From an uncultured Paracoccaceae bacterium (GTDB lineage Bacteria > Pseudomonadota > Alphaproteobacteria > Rhodobacterales > Rhodobacteraceae): a stretch of DNA of 64,000 bases. This document shows, one piece after another, positions 50,801 through 60,111 of this stretch (positions are counted from its first letter, which is position 1; each line of letters starts with the position of its first letter). The stretch spans positions 434,001-498,000 of the forward strand of contig CANKZJ010000001.1 of the NCBI GenBank assembly GCA_947488605.1, given 5' to 3'. The position numbers and the translations under genes are program-made. The notes below the pieces were generated by a model that was not told where the DNA came from, did not search any database, and saw only the letters and a program-made list of their open reading frames with translations.

Positions 50801-52828
50801 ATGATCACAGCCAAATCAGACCGCACAATCCTGACATGCACATGTGAAAACACAATGTCGCCAGACGAAGGCGCATTGGCAAAAGCGGGATGTGCAGGCG
50901 GCAGTTCAGTCAACCAGCTGTGCCGCGCAAATCTCGATCATTTTCGCACAGCATTGGCGAAAGGACTGCCCGTGACGGTGGCTTGCACGCAAGAAGCCCC
51001 GCTATTTTCCGAGGTCGCCGCTGATGAGGCCCCCGACGTTCCTTTGTCTTTCGCAAACATCCGCGAAACGGCTGGCTGGACATCCGAAGCGGACGCCAGC
51101 GGCCCTAAAATGGCGGCCATGATCGCAGCGGCAACAGTCGCCCCTGCCCCGTTTGGTATCACGACACTGGAAAGCAATGGGGTGACGTTGATCCTTGGCC
51201 GCGATGAGGTCGCGATCGAAGCGGCGGCGGCATTGTCTGAGCATTTGGATATTACGGTCCTGATGCAGCCCGGCTCACAGATCATCCCGCCAGCGCAAAC
51301 CCGCTTTCCGGTCCTGCAAGGCCGCATTCGGTCTGCCTTGGGCCATCTGGGGGAGTTCACGCTGACCGTCGACGATTATGCGGCACCTTCGCCGTCATCG
51401 CGCGATGTGCTGCGGTTTGAGACGCCCCGCAGTGGCGCAGTTTCGCGTGCTGATCTTATCGTTGATCTGACCGGAGGGCAGCCACTGTTCGCAGCGCATG
51501 ACCTGCGGCCGGGTTACTTCCGCGCTGATCCGAAAAATCCCAAAGCCGTTGCAGACGTGATCGCAAGCGCTGGCCAGATGGTCGGGGCCTTTGACAAACC
51601 TGTATATATCGACTTCTTGGCAGATCTTTGCGCCCATGCGCGTAACGGCATTACGGGATGCACCCGCTGCCTTTCGCTTTGCCCAACCGGGGCGATCACG
51701 CCCGATGGTGACAGTGTCAAGATTGATCCCGCCATCTGTGCGGGGTGCGGGCAATGTGCCGCTGCGTGCCCGACGGGGGCCGCATCCTATGCGCTTCCTG
51801 ATGTCGCAACCGTGGCCGCACGTTTACGTGCAGCGCTCAGGGCGTGGCACGCGGCGGGCGGCACAGTGGCCCCCGTGATCTTGTTTCACGACGCCGATCA
51901 TGGCGAACCTTTGATAAATGCATCCGGTCGCTATGGCCGTGGCCTGCCCGCGCACGTTATTCCCATTGGTCTGAATGAGATTACACAAGCAGGTCCCGAA
52001 GTTCTGGCCTGCGCATTCGCTTATGGCGCCGGGGGCGTCGCACTTTTGGGCCGTGCCCAACCGCTTCATGATGTAGATGGCCTGCGTGCAGGCATTGACC
52101 TTGTGGCAAGCGTCAGTGCGGCCATGGGACACGGTCCCGTAACACTGATCGAAACCGATGACCCGGACGCTTTGGAAACCGTTTTATTTGACTTGCCACG
52201 CGCGCCGCTCTTTGAAGCACCATCCGGTTTCTTGCCACCAGCAGACAAGCGCGGGCTTCTGGTCATGGCATTTGCTGAAATGAACCGTGCCGCGCCACAG
52301 CCAGCACAGGTTCTGCCGTTGCCCCAAGACGCACCATTTGGAAACGTGACAGTCGACGCCGATGCTTGTACTTTGTGTCAAGCCTGCACGGGGGTCTGCC
52401 CAACGGGTGCATTGCTCGACAATCCCGAAACACCCATGCTGCGTTTCACCCAAAGTGCCTGTGTGCAATGCGGTCTTTGTGCCGCCACCTGCCCTGAAAC
52501 CGCGATTACTTTGACACCACAAATCGATTTTCTGGCATGGGACACACCCCGCCAAATCCTGCATGAGGAACCGCCCTTTTGCTGCACAAAATGCGGTAAA
52601 GCATTCGCCACACGTTCGGGCATTGAACGGGTTCAGTCGCGTCTTATAGACCACTGGATGTTCCAGGGCGACACCGGGGCCGAGCGACTAAAGGTCCTCG
52701 CAATGTGCGAAGATTGCCGGGTCGAGGAAATCGTCAACCAAGGCTTTGACCCACATGACGAAACAACCCGAAAAGTCAGGACGCGCGCCGACTACACCGT
52801 GGGCAATGAAGATGGCGAACAGAGCTGA
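50801..52828 (+). CDS. Multi-cluster 4Fe-4S ferredoxin-like protein
   Basis: The 675-residue soluble protein starts with a Cys-rich segment, ILTCTCENTMSPDEGALAKA then CAGGSSVNQLC, reminiscent of heterodisulfide reductase A-type N-termini. Two pairs of [4Fe-4S] motifs follow: CTRCLSLCPTGAI with CAGCGQCAAACPTGA near residue 285-325, and CTLCQACTGVCPTGAL with CVQCGLCAATCPETAI near 525-565. The C-terminus has CCTKCGKAF and a late CEDC, a further metal-binding pair. No flavin motif is evident. It is divergent from, and regularly associated with, the dehydrogenase accessory genes, so it may carry electrons to or from formate oxidation, or help assemble it. Confidence 0.85.
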   Translation: MITAKSDRTILTCTCENTMSPDEGALAKAGCAGGSSVNQLCRANLDHFRTALAKGLPVTVACTQEAPLFSEVAADEAPDVPLSFANIRETAGWTSEADASGPKMAAMIAAATVAPAPFGITTLESNGVTLILGRDEVAIEAAAALSEHLDITVLMQPGSQIIPPAQTRFPVLQGRIRSALGHLGEFTLTVDDYAAPSPSSRDVLRFETPRSGAVSRADLIVDLTGGQPLFAAHDLRPGYFRADPKNPKAVADVIASAGQMVGAFDKPVYIDFLADLCAHARNGITGCTRCLSLCPTGAITPDGDSVKIDPAICAGCGQCAAACPTGAASYALPDVATVAARLRAALRAWHAAGGTVAPVILFHDADHGEPLINASGRYGRGLPAHVIPIGLNEITQAGPEVLACAFAYGAGGVALLGRAQPLHDVDGLRAGIDLVASVSAAMGHGPVTLIETDDPDALETVLFDLPRAPLFEAPSGFLPPADKRGLLVMAFAEMNRAAPQPAQVLPLPQDAPFGNVTVDADACTLCQACTGVCPTGALLDNPETPMLRFTQSACVQCGLCAATCPETAITLTPQIDFLAWDTPRQILHEEPPFCCTKCGKAFATRSGIERVQSRLIDHWMFQGDTGAERLKVLAMCEDCRVEEIVNQGFDPHDETTRKVRTRADYTVGNEDGEQS

Positions 52829-53146
52829 CCTGCGCATCAGCGGGTGCCGGAGCTGGAGCCAATGCCCAGCGCAGAGTTGCGACTTTAAAGTCGAATTAGG
52901 CCTTTCTGGACATGTAAGACCCTATTCCAAATGATGTAGAGTTTGACATGCGTGCCCAAAACTTCACCAAATCCACCTGAATCCCACGCATAAAAGAAAG
53001 GGCCGACGAAGCCTTGTAGCATACTTGAAACCCGAAGCTCTACCATCATCACGATGCTGCCCTGGCTCGTCTAGAAACTAACACGCGATGAGGCGTTGAG
53101 TGGCCCGATGATCAGAGACCATCGAAGAGGCGGTTCATTTCGTTCC
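52829..53146. other. Intergenic region with a 14-base palindrome
   Basis: No gene is supported. The perfect palindrome CGACTTTAAAGTCG lies at 52880-52893, about 50 bases after the ferredoxin-like stop. It has no U-tract and is unlikely to be an efficient terminator. The remainder, down to the CBS gene end, has no clear feature. Confidence 0.4.
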
Positions 53147-53545
53147 TTATCCCCAATTATCATTCATAGCGCGCAGCACATCTGCGCGGCTGATTTGACC
53201 GACAAGCTGTCCCTCTTTCATCACTGGAAACCGCCTGTAGACGCTGTTTAGGAAAGCTTTAGTTGCTGTGACTATGTCTGTTCCAGCGTCAAGCGTTTCG
53301 ACATCTGTCGTCATGTGTTGGGCGACGGTTCCGCCCCACTCACGGTAGTAGCTTGCCTCAAGTGCGGCCTTCAGACAGTCCTTTTTCGACAGAACACCTA
53401 CCAGATCGCCGTTTTTGTCCACGACCGGCGCGCCCGATATGCGGCGGTCCAGCAGTACGTTCATTGCACGGTTAATCTCGGTTTCGGGGGCCAGCGTGAT
53501 CAGATCAACGACCATATAGTCGGCTACACTTTGTCCTGTCGTCAT
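53147..53545 (-). CDS. CBS-domain protein
   Basis: The 132-residue protein is a pair of CBS domains, which bind adenosyl nucleotides: VVDLITLAPETEINRAMNVL with ISGAPVVDKNGDLVGVLSKK, then MTTDVETLDAGTDIVTATKA with RRFPVMKEGQLVGQISRAD. The start at 53545 has GGAGG 7 bases upstream and overlaps the NqrM stop by ATGA; a longer frame to 53659 lies inside nqrM and is rejected. It is the last gene of the NQR operon and could act as an energy sensor for it (inference). Confidence 0.88.
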   Translation of the reverse strand: MTTGQSVADYMVVDLITLAPETEINRAMNVLLDRRISGAPVVDKNGDLVGVLSKKDCLKAALEASYYREWGGTVAQHMTTDVETLDAGTDIVTATKAFLNSVYRRFPVMKEGQLVGQISRADVLRAMNDNWG

Positions 53546-53703
53546 TGCTTGCCTCCTTGAGAGATTTTCTTGCAACCACCACAGTTGGCGCACGCCAAAC
53601 CGCCACAGGACCCTTTGATTGGCGCGCGCCCAAGCAAGACGCCAACGGCAAGTCCGCACATGGAAACAAGCACGATGAGGAAAGTCAGAACAATGGAAGC
53701 CAT
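53542..53703 (-). CDS. nqrM: NqrM-like small Cys-rich protein (DUF539)
   Basis: This 53-codon gene starts at ATG 53703 (GGAAAG ahead of it) and stops at TGA 53542, overlapping the CBS gene by 4 bases. The product has an N-terminal membrane helix (ASIVLTFLIVLVSMCGLAVG) and then the cysteine cluster GSCGGLACANCGGCKK. This matches NqrM, a factor that delivers iron to the Cys-ligated iron in the NqrD/NqrE membrane core. It is located just after apbE, as in other NQR operons. Confidence 0.9.
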   Translation of the reverse strand: MASIVLTFLIVLVSMCGLAVGVLLGRAPIKGSCGGLACANCGGCKKISQGGKQ

Positions 53704-53713
53704 GATGCTTTCC

Positions 53714-54676
53714 TCAACTTAGCAAATGCTGTGCGAACGTGCCTGTCATCGTTCGTTCCGGCGCGTCGGTGCCATCGGTGACGAACATGGCCGCCATACC
53801 CAATTGTTGTGCCAAAGCGACACCATCTTCGGGCCCAGCCGCGCAAAGCGCAGTGGCAAATGCATCCGCTTCAACCGCGGTACGTGCCAGCACCGAAACC
53901 GACGCAAGCACAGTTGCCGCAGGGCGCATGTTGCGGGGATTGATGATATGGCTGGTTTCAATCGGTCCAAAAATACCGTTTGCCGCATGCCCTGATGTGG
54001 CTAGCGCGTAGCCTTTTGGGTCGACCACATGCAGCGCCCGGAAACTTGGCGCAAAGGGATCCGCGATTGCCACCTGCCATGCGCGACCATCGGGGTGCGA
54101 CCCCAGCGCCATAACCTCGCCCCCAACCTCAACCAAAGCCCGCTCAACCCCGATCCGCGATAACCGCGCGATGATCTGGTCAAGCGCATACCCCTTGGCG
54201 ATACCGCACAGATCAAGCGTCAGGTTTGGGGATGCTTTCAGCATTGTGTCGCCCTGCACCACGATATCCGTGAATGTGCCTGTCGCACCCGTAATCGGGC
54301 CAAAGCCGTAACGCGCCACGACTGGGCCAACCGTTGGATCGAATGCGCCTTCTGTCAGCGTGGCGATTGCAAGTGCCTTCGCCGTCACATCGCACAAGGC
54401 TGGCGGCATGCTCTGCGGCTTCAACGAATGACTTGTGTTGAACCGCGTCAGGTCTGAGGCCGCCCGGTAGGGTGACATTTCCTTGTCGGTCTGATCAATC
54501 ACGGCCTGCACGGTTGATCTGATCAGGGCGGCATCGGTTCCAGTGTCTGCTATCACCCGCCATGTCGATCCAAAGGCGTACCCTCCCAAAACTTGCGTTG
54601 CAGCGCTTGCTGCAATTGGCACGGCGCAACCCGCTGCCGCCAGTCCAAGGATCATGTCGCGTCTGTTCAGGAACAT
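53714..54676 (-). CDS. apbE: FAD:protein FMN transferase ApbE
   Basis: ApbE attaches FMN through a phosphodiester to Thr in SGAT-type motifs, here in NqrC. The 320-residue protein has a Tat-like signal with a lipobox-like Cys (NRRDMILGLAAAGC), GYAFGSTWRV, then EMSPYRAASDLTRFN, GAFDPTVGPVV, DLCGIAKGYALDQI near residue 155, VEVGGEVMALG near residue 182 and ATSGHAANGI. The residues that bind FAD and Mg2+ in the family are present. It lies 3 bases after the NqrF stop. Confidence 0.93.
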   Translation of the reverse strand: MFLNRRDMILGLAAAGCAVPIAASAATQVLGGYAFGSTWRVIADTGTDAALIRSTVQAVIDQTDKEMSPYRAASDLTRFNTSHSLKPQSMPPALCDVTAKALAIATLTEGAFDPTVGPVVARYGFGPITGATGTFTDIVVQGDTMLKASPNLTLDLCGIAKGYALDQIIARLSRIGVERALVEVGGEVMALGSHPDGRAWQVAIADPFAPSFRALHVVDPKGYALATSGHAANGIFGPIETSHIINPRNMRPAATVLASVSVLARTAVEADAFATALCAAGPEDGVALAQQLGMAAMFVTDGTDAPERTMTGTFAQHLLS

Positions 54677-54679
54677 TGC

Positions 54680-55900
54680 TCAAACTCCAAAATCATCATT
54701 GAAGATGTGGTCGGGATCGACACCCAGATCGTCCAGCATCGCAAGGACCGCCCGGATCATTAGGGGTGGACCGCATAGGTAATATTCGCAGTTTTCCGGT
54801 GCGGGATGATCCCCAAGATACCTTTCCAACGCTACATCATGTACAAAGCCCACCGCACCTGACCAGTTGTCAGCAGGCTCTGGATCAGACAGCGCTATCG
54901 TCCAGTCAAAGTTGCTATGTTGGGCGGCCAGCTGGTCAATCTCTTCTGTGTAAAGCAGTTCGGTTTTGTTGCGTGCGCCGTACCAAAAGCTCATCTTGCG
55001 GGTGGTTTCGACGTGGCTGAGTTGCTCAAAAATCATCGCGCGCAGGGGTGCCATGCCCACGCCGCCACCGATAAAGACCATCTCGCGCTCTGTCGGCTGA
55101 ATGCGGAAAGAACCGAACGGCCCTGACACTAAAACGGGGTCGTCGGGTTGCAGGGAAAACAACCAGGATGACACGATCCCGGGCGGTGCATCGGCCACGG
55201 ATGGTGGCGGCAGGGCCAGACGGATGTTCATGACGATTTGCCCCGCAGCGGTGTCGTGGGGCCGGTTCGAAACTGAATAAGCGCGCGTGACGTCTTCGGC
55301 GCTTTTGACCGAAAGATCACGCAGCGGCGTCCAGCGGTCCTCAAAAGCTGCGGGCACGGTGATACTCTTGTAATCAAGGCTGTAGGGCGGGGCAGTGATC
55401 TGCACGAAAGATCCGGCAAAAAAGTCCGGCCGCATATCTGACGGCATTTGCAGCACGACTTCACGGATCAATGGCGTCAGCTGGCGCGATGACGTGACAT
55501 GGCAGGTAAACGCCTCTGCCCCCAGCATGTCATCTTCGACCTCAACGTCCATGTCGCCGCGCACGACAACCTGACATGCCAGATGCAATCCTTGCCGCAA
55601 TTCCGAACGGGTAAAGCGCGCCGCTTCAATCGGTAGGCTATCAGGGCCACCCTTGGTGATCGCCACGCGGCACAGCCCACAGGTGCCCGCACCCGCGCAA
55701 GCGGACGGGACAAGCACACCGTGATCGTTCAGCGCCGACAACAGCTTTTGGCCTGTCGTTGTCGCGATTTCGGTGTGCGTGTTAACGGTCAGCGTCGCGG
55801 GCCGTTCCGGCATCAACGCCGCGCGCGCCAAAATGACGGTTGTCGTCAGCACAAGGACCAAGGCGACCACAAGAGCGCTGCCAAACAGAATTTCCGTCAT
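54680..55900 (-). CDS. nqrF: Na+-translocating NADH:quinone reductase subunit F
   Basis: NqrF accepts electrons from NADH. The 406-residue protein has an N-terminal membrane helix ([20 protein letters not shown]), a [2Fe-2S] domain with [16 protein letters not shown] near residue 67 and a later Cys in LHLACQVV, an FAD domain with RAYSVSNRP near 211, and an NADH domain with [15 protein letters not shown] and [13 protein letters not shown]. The length is right for the start at 55900, which overlaps the NqrE stop by 4 bases. Confidence 0.95.
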   Translation of the reverse strand: MTEILFGSALVVALVLVLTTTVILARAALMPERPATLTVNTHTEIATTTGQKLLSALNDHGVLVPSACAGAGTCGLCRVAITKGGPDSLPIEAARFTRSELRQGLHLACQVVVRGDMDVEVEDDMLGAEAFTCHVTSSRQLTPLIREVVLQMPSDMRPDFFAGSFVQITAPPYSLDYKSITVPAAFEDRWTPLRDLSVKSAEDVTRAYSVSNRPHDTAAGQIVMNIRLALPPPSVADAPPGIVSSWLFSLQPDDPVLVSGPFGSFRIQPTEREMVFIGGGVGMAPLRAMIFEQLSHVETTRKMSFWYGARNKTELLYTEEIDQLAAQHSNFDWTIALSDPEPADNWSGAVGFVHDVALERYLGDHPAPENCEYYLCGPPLMIRAVLAMLDDLGVDPDHIFNDDFGV

Positions 55901-56496
55901 GATCCGACCCCCGCGAAAGCCGAAAACCCAAGCGACATCAGGCCTGTCACTAAAAATGCACTTCCCAATCCTTGGAGGCCTGCGGGCATATCGCTGTATT
56001 TCAAACGCTCGCGGATGGCCGCGAAGGCGACGATCGCCAGTGCCCAACCAGCGCCGCTGCCGAAACCAAAGACAACCGATTGCACAAATTCGTATTGCCG
56101 TTCGGCCATGAACAGACTGCCGCCCAAGACGGCGCAGTTCACGGTGATCAACGGCAGGAAAATACCAAGGGCGCGGTAAAGAACCGGCGCAAACCGGTCG
56201 AGCGTCATTTCAAGGATCTGCACCATTGCCGCAATCACGCCGATAAAGGCAATCAGCTTTAGAAACGTCAGATCAACGTCGGGCAGGCCCAGCCATGCCC
56301 AAGCGCCTTCGACAAGGAAACCGTTTAAGATCAGATTGTTGACCGGAATTGTGATTGTCTGCACGACGATAATCGCAAGGCCGAGCCCAAACGCGGTTTC
56401 CAGACGTTCGGAGACTGCCAAGAACGTGCAGACGCCCAAAAAGAACGTCAACGCCAGATTTTCATGGAAAATCGCAGTGATCAGCAGGTCCGTCAT
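55897..56496 (-). CDS. nqrE: Na+-translocating NADH:quinone reductase subunit E
   Basis: The 199-residue membrane subunit has about six helices, with the family segments [20 protein letters not shown] near the N-terminus (Cys involved in the iron centre) and [20 protein letters not shown] near residue 115, with the second Cys. The gene overlaps nqrD by 4 bases and nqrF by 4. Confidence 0.95.
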   Translation of the reverse strand: MTDLLITAIFHENLALTFFLGVCTFLAVSERLETAFGLGLAIIVVQTITIPVNNLILNGFLVEGAWAWLGLPDVDLTFLKLIAFIGVIAAMVQILEMTLDRFAPVLYRALGIFLPLITVNCAVLGGSLFMAERQYEFVQSVVFGFGSGAGWALAIVAFAAIRERLKYSDMPAGLQGLGSAFLVTGLMSLGFSAFAGVGS

Positions 56497-57146
56497 CCGC
56501 GTGACCTTTGCAGTTTCAGGCTGAATTTCGGGGTTTCAACCTGTCCAACCCAATGGCTCCGAATGGCCCAGACAAGCAGGCCGATGATAAAGAACGCGCT
56601 GGGGGCCAGCTGCATCAGGCCAAGAGGCACGAACCAGCCACCCTGTGATGCAGGCGTCAGGATGGTGTAGCCTAACAGCGTGCCTGCGCCCAAAAGTTCG
56701 CGGATGGACCCCACGATAATCAGCACCAGACTGTAGCCCAACCCATTGCCCAATCCGTCCAGCACCGAAGGCCAGACCGGGTTGCGCATCGCGAAAGCCT
56801 CAGCCCGACCCATCACAAGGCAATTGGTTACGATCAGCCCCACGAAAATGGATAGCTGGCGGCTGATCTCGAACGCATAGGCCTGTAGCAGTTCGTCGAT
56901 CACAATCACCAGCGACGCGATGATGATGATTTGCACGATCAAACGGATGACGTTTGGAATATGGTTGCGGATCAGGCTGATCGTCGCCGAGGCAATGCAC
57001 AACACCGCAGTCAGGGCCAAGGACATGACAAGCGCCGTCGATAGCGACGTCGTCACAGCGAGTGCTGAACAGATGCCGAGGATTTGCAGCGTCACTGGGT
57101 TGTTTTCGACCAGTGGAGCGGTCACGTGGCGTAGGTTTGATGCCAT
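56493..57146 (-). CDS. nqrD: Na+-translocating NADH:quinone reductase subunit D
   Basis: The 217-residue membrane subunit has [20 protein letters not shown] near the N-terminus and [19 protein letters not shown] in the middle. These two Cys, with those of NqrE, should hold the intramembrane iron. The length and helix pattern are typical. It overlaps nqrE by 4 bases and starts 3 bases after nqrC. Confidence 0.95.
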   Translation of the reverse strand: MASNLRHVTAPLVENNPVTLQILGICSALAVTTSLSTALVMSLALTAVLCIASATISLIRNHIPNVIRLIVQIIIIASLVIVIDELLQAYAFEISRQLSIFVGLIVTNCLVMGRAEAFAMRNPVWPSVLDGLGNGLGYSLVLIIVGSIRELLGAGTLLGYTILTPASQGGWFVPLGLMQLAPSAFFIIGLLVWAIRSHWVGQVETPKFSLKLQRSRG

Positions 57147-57149
57147 CTT

Positions 57150-57950
57150 CTAAAGCCCCTCTGCCGCCAAACGGTCAAGAAACGGGCCATAGCCGTGCGG
57201 CCCAAGCCAGTATCGCAGCATGTTCGCGACACCGTTGCTGGTAACCGTGGCCCCCGAAATCGCATCAACTTCGTAGGGTCCGGTCGCAGTGCCGCGTACA
57301 ACTGAAATGACGATATTGCCGTTTTCATCAGCGATCTGCCTGCCCGGCCAAAGTGCCTGCCAAGCGGGGTCTTCGACCCTTGCCCCGATACCGGGCGTTT
57401 CGCCTTGTTCGGTGATTGTCAGGGCTGCAATGGTGTTCAAATCAGGCTCCAACGCCAGCATCGCCCGGATGGTCGACTGATACCCGGTTCCTTCGACTGG
57501 CAGGACAATCAGCAACAGTGCCCCATCCCGTTCCAACAGGTAAACCGGTGCATGATTGGCACGCCTGCGCAGATCGGCCACATCCATATCAGGCGGAATA
57601 GCTGTACTTTGTTCAGGATCACTTGCTGCAGCCTGAATGTCATAATCCGCGGGATCAATGTCGGTGGCGAACGCACCTGTCGCAAGATCGACCACCCGTG
57701 TCTCCAGCGTATCGACACCGGCTTCTTCCATCACCTCGCGCATGCCCGGCAGGGTATCAAGCATTTGCGCCATGCGCGCTGCGCGTTCCGCTTCCAGATG
57801 CGCATCCTGCAACGGTTTTAGCGCAACTGCTGCGGTGGACACAAAAGCCGCACTGATCAATGCGACAAGGATGGCGATGCCGAACACTTTGACGTGGTCA
57901 TCGTTCGGGCGTGCCAGAAAGCGCTGCCAAGGGGTCAACGGGTTAAGCAT
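57150..57950 (-). CDS. nqrC: Na+-translocating NADH:quinone reductase subunit C
   Basis: The 266-residue protein has one N-terminal membrane helix (VFGIAILVALISAAFVSTAA) and a periplasmic flavin domain. The covalent FMN site is intact: DAISGATVTSNGV, with Thr235. The start at 57950 overlaps the nqrB stop by 8 bases; an ATG at 57986 lies inside nqrB. It is the only NQR subunit here in which an SGAT motif can be seen. Confidence 0.94.
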   Translation of the reverse strand: MLNPLTPWQRFLARPNDDHVKVFGIAILVALISAAFVSTAAVALKPLQDAHLEAERAARMAQMLDTLPGMREVMEEAGVDTLETRVVDLATGAFATDIDPADYDIQAAASDPEQSTAIPPDMDVADLRRRANHAPVYLLERDGALLLIVLPVEGTGYQSTIRAMLALEPDLNTIAALTITEQGETPGIGARVEDPAWQALWPGRQIADENGNIVISVVRGTATGPYEVDAISGATVTSNGVANMLRYWLGPHGYGPFLDRLAAEGL

Positions 57951-58731
57951 CGGCGATCTTCCACCGTTTCGCGTAAGCCAGAACAACCAAATGGTCGATC
58001 AGGGGCGCAAAGATGCTGGCGATCAATGCTGCAAAAACGATCCCTTCGGTCGAGGGGATCGGATCGCCCGAAAACAGAACGATCAGCCCGCCTGCCAGCA
58101 GCCCATAGATCCAGCGTCCGGGGTTGGTGGCCGATGCCGCCGTGGGGTCGCAGACCAGAAACACGAGGCAGAATGCTATCGCTGCCGCCACTGTGGGTGC
58201 GTCCAAAACATCAACGGTCAGCACAAGAAAAGTGGCCGTACCGACAGCAGTGCTTAGCAAGACGCGCCACGATATCAGGCCAAGGAACAGCAACAAAACG
58301 GCCCCCGGGATTGTCGCAATTGCAACGTTTGTTGTGCTAGGTACCAACGCCACTTCGGGGAATGAAAATACCAGTAGTGATGCCGCCACAACTGCTGGGC
58401 TCAAAAACCCAAATCCACGCCCGCCAAAGACCAGTTCCGCCAAGACCACACCAAGCGAAAGCGCCAAGGCCAACTGCCAAAGTGCATGGTCGGACGGTGC
58501 GAGTATCGAGACAATAAGCGCCGTTGTGATCCCGTGACCGCCTGGGCTGCGTTTGCGAACAGCGGCAAACAAGCCTTCCCAAAACCACACGGTTAGCAGT
58601 GCGGTCGCCAGCACAAGTGCGTAACCGACAGGGTCCGCCAAACCGGTCACAACAGACGGCGCAACCAGCGCTGCGACCTGCGCAAGAGTAACACCAGCCA
58701 AGTTGGTCCGGAACGGGCGGGCTGCGATCAT
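57943..58731 (-). CDS. nqrB: Na+-translocating NADH:quinone reductase subunit B, short form without the FMN motif
   Basis: NqrB is normally about 400-415 residues with 10 helices, a covalently FMN-bearing Thr in SGAT and a riboflavin. This copy has 262 residues. It keeps GYALVLATALLTVWFWEGLF, SPGGHGITTALIVSIL, LVFGGRGFGFLSPAVVAASL and the C-terminal FLVCDPTAASATNPGRWIYG, but the segment between FSFPEV and PGAVLLLFLGLISWR, where family members hold SGAT, is much shorter and no SGAT occurs anywhere. The N-terminal region is also short. The frame is intact and both junctions overlap neighbours, so it is not a pseudogene. A variant electron path is implied. Confidence 0.88.
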   Translation of the reverse strand: MIAARPFRTNLAGVTLAQVAALVAPSVVTGLADPVGYALVLATALLTVWFWEGLFAAVRKRSPGGHGITTALIVSILAPSDHALWQLALALSLGVVLAELVFGGRGFGFLSPAVVAASLLVFSFPEVALVPSTTNVAIATIPGAVLLLFLGLISWRVLLSTAVGTATFLVLTVDVLDAPTVAAAIAFCLVFLVCDPTAASATNPGRWIYGLLAGGLIVLFSGDPIPSTEGIVFAALIASIFAPLIDHLVVLAYAKRWKIADA

Positions 58732-59972
58732 GCCGCGTCTTCCATCAGCTCATCAAGAACCTGTCGCAGCAAAACCCCATAGTCGGCACCACTTGTGCAA
58801 AGACGGGACAGGATTGCGACATCTTCCTCAATCAACGCAAGACACCCGAGGCGGCGCGCGGTTTCGCTGTCACCAACGCTCAGGGCGCGCATCAATGGCA
58901 CAGGCAGGACGCGCGGGGCAATGGCGCGCTCCAGCGATGCGGTCGGGATCAACGCATCTTGGGTCGTAGAAAACCACGATCTCCGAGCAGCTTGTGCTTT
59001 CGAGGTCGCGCGCGCGGCCGCAGTGATTTGCGTGTCAAAGCGGCCCAAGAACATCGCTTCACGCCCACCCTGCGGTGCGCCTGATCGGAAAACCGGGTTT
59101 GCACCACCAATCATATTGTCCGCGGCGATGTCAGCGATGCGCGCACCAAGGATGGTCTGCACAGGTTTTGGGCTTTTCACCAGCGGCCCGCTGATCGCGA
59201 CCACACGATCAGCCGAATACTGGCCCGTCACGAACAAATACCCGATGGCAATAACGTCTTGATACCCGATGGTCCAAACCTGCCGCCCGGACTGAACAGG
59301 GTATACGCGGTCGATGTGTGTGCCGGCCAACGCGGCCGCCATTGTGCCACCAAAAGTCGCAACCCTGATACGGTTTGTGATCGGGCAAAGTGGGGCACCT
59401 TTCGACTGGCAGATATGCACCAATCCATCGGTCAGCATGGTCAGGACTGCTGCCCCCTTTGCAAATATTTCCGTTTGCGTTTGCAAGACCGGCGCCGGAT
59501 CGGCAGCACCAGTGCCATGCACTGCGTTTACGAAAATTGCGTCAGGGCGGGCGTCGGGTGCAGGTGTGCGGCCAAACGGGCGGGTGCGCAAAGCGGGCCA
59601 CATGCCACGACTTTGCAGAACATCACGAACCGATGCGTCAGTACTGTCGTCCAAGGGCATGCTTTCCCGCGGCGTGGTCCGCGCCGCGCGTTTGATGACG
59701 CATGCAGACAAGGTCCTGCGGGGACCGTATTCAATTTGCGTGACGGTTCCTGCACATGGGGCGACATGGGCAATTTGACTGTGTTTGCGATCTGTAAAAA
59801 GAACCTGACCGGCAGCAACCTCGTCGCCGTGCTCAACAGCAAAGGCGGGGCGCAAGCCGGGGAAATCGGCACCGACCACGGCCGCAGTTTCTGGCAATCT
59901 GATGTCATCAACAGCCTGAACCGGCGCGGCGACGTCAGATGGCCAATGCCCCTGTCTAATCGTGTAATGCAT
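58728..59972 (-). CDS. nqrA: Na+-translocating NADH:quinone reductase subunit A
   Basis: The 414-residue cytosolic subunit is expected to touch quinone. It has the family parts FPGLRPAFAVEHGDEVAAGQ near residue 37, HVAPCAGTVTQIEYGPRRTL near 65, RTRPFGRTPAPDARPDAIFV near 130, and a central GYQDVIAIGYLFVTGQYS. The length is a little below the usual ~440. The start at 59972 is preferred to an ATG at 60050, which would sit inside the FNR box. It is the first gene of the operon. Confidence 0.92.
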   Translation of the reverse strand: MHYTIRQGHWPSDVAAPVQAVDDIRLPETAAVVGADFPGLRPAFAVEHGDEVAAGQVLFTDRKHSQIAHVAPCAGTVTQIEYGPRRTLSACVIKRAARTTPRESMPLDDSTDASVRDVLQSRGMWPALRTRPFGRTPAPDARPDAIFVNAVHGTGAADPAPVLQTQTEIFAKGAAVLTMLTDGLVHICQSKGAPLCPITNRIRVATFGGTMAAALAGTHIDRVYPVQSGRQVWTIGYQDVIAIGYLFVTGQYSADRVVAISGPLVKSPKPVQTILGARIADIAADNMIGGANPVFRSGAPQGGREAMFLGRFDTQITAAARATSKAQAARRSWFSTTQDALIPTASLERAIAPRVLPVPLMRALSVGDSETARRLGCLALIEEDVAILSRLCTSGADYGVLLRQVLDELMEDAA

Positions 59973-60034
59973 GCAAGCCTGCCAGCCCTTTGAGATGCTT
60001 TGAAGTTTATGGATATGGGGGCATGCGGCAGTCC

Positions 60035-60052
60035 GATTGATATTTATCAATC
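60035..60052. promoter_or_regulatory. Predicted FNR/FnrL box between nqrA and the multiheme cytochrome gene
   Basis: The sequence GATTGATATTTATCAATC contains TTGAT-N4-ATCAA, the consensus FNR site, with matching outer GA/TC, giving 7-bp perfect arms. Its centre is about 71 bases from the nqrA ATG and 68 from the cytochrome ATG, compatible with activation near -41.5 in either direction. Confidence 0.8.
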
Positions 60053-60111
60053 CGCAAAAAACAAATCACGCCATCCCTAAGGACGTGACTCAGCCGAAGG
60101 AGCCAAAATCC

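Noticed and set aside
52880-52893. CGACTTTAAAGTCG palindrome as a terminator
   Set aside because: It has no loop and no U-tract; it may only be a chance palindrome.
52746-52934. Short plus-strand frame after the ferredoxin-like gene
   Set aside because: Mostly overlaps that gene in another frame and has no ribosome site.
53546-53659. N-terminal extension of the CBS protein
   Set aside because: It is the nqrM reading region in a different frame; the ribosome site supports the start at 53545.
59973-60050. Upstream start for NqrA at 60050
   Set aside because: It would translate through the FNR box and promoter, and the family-like N-terminus begins at 59972.
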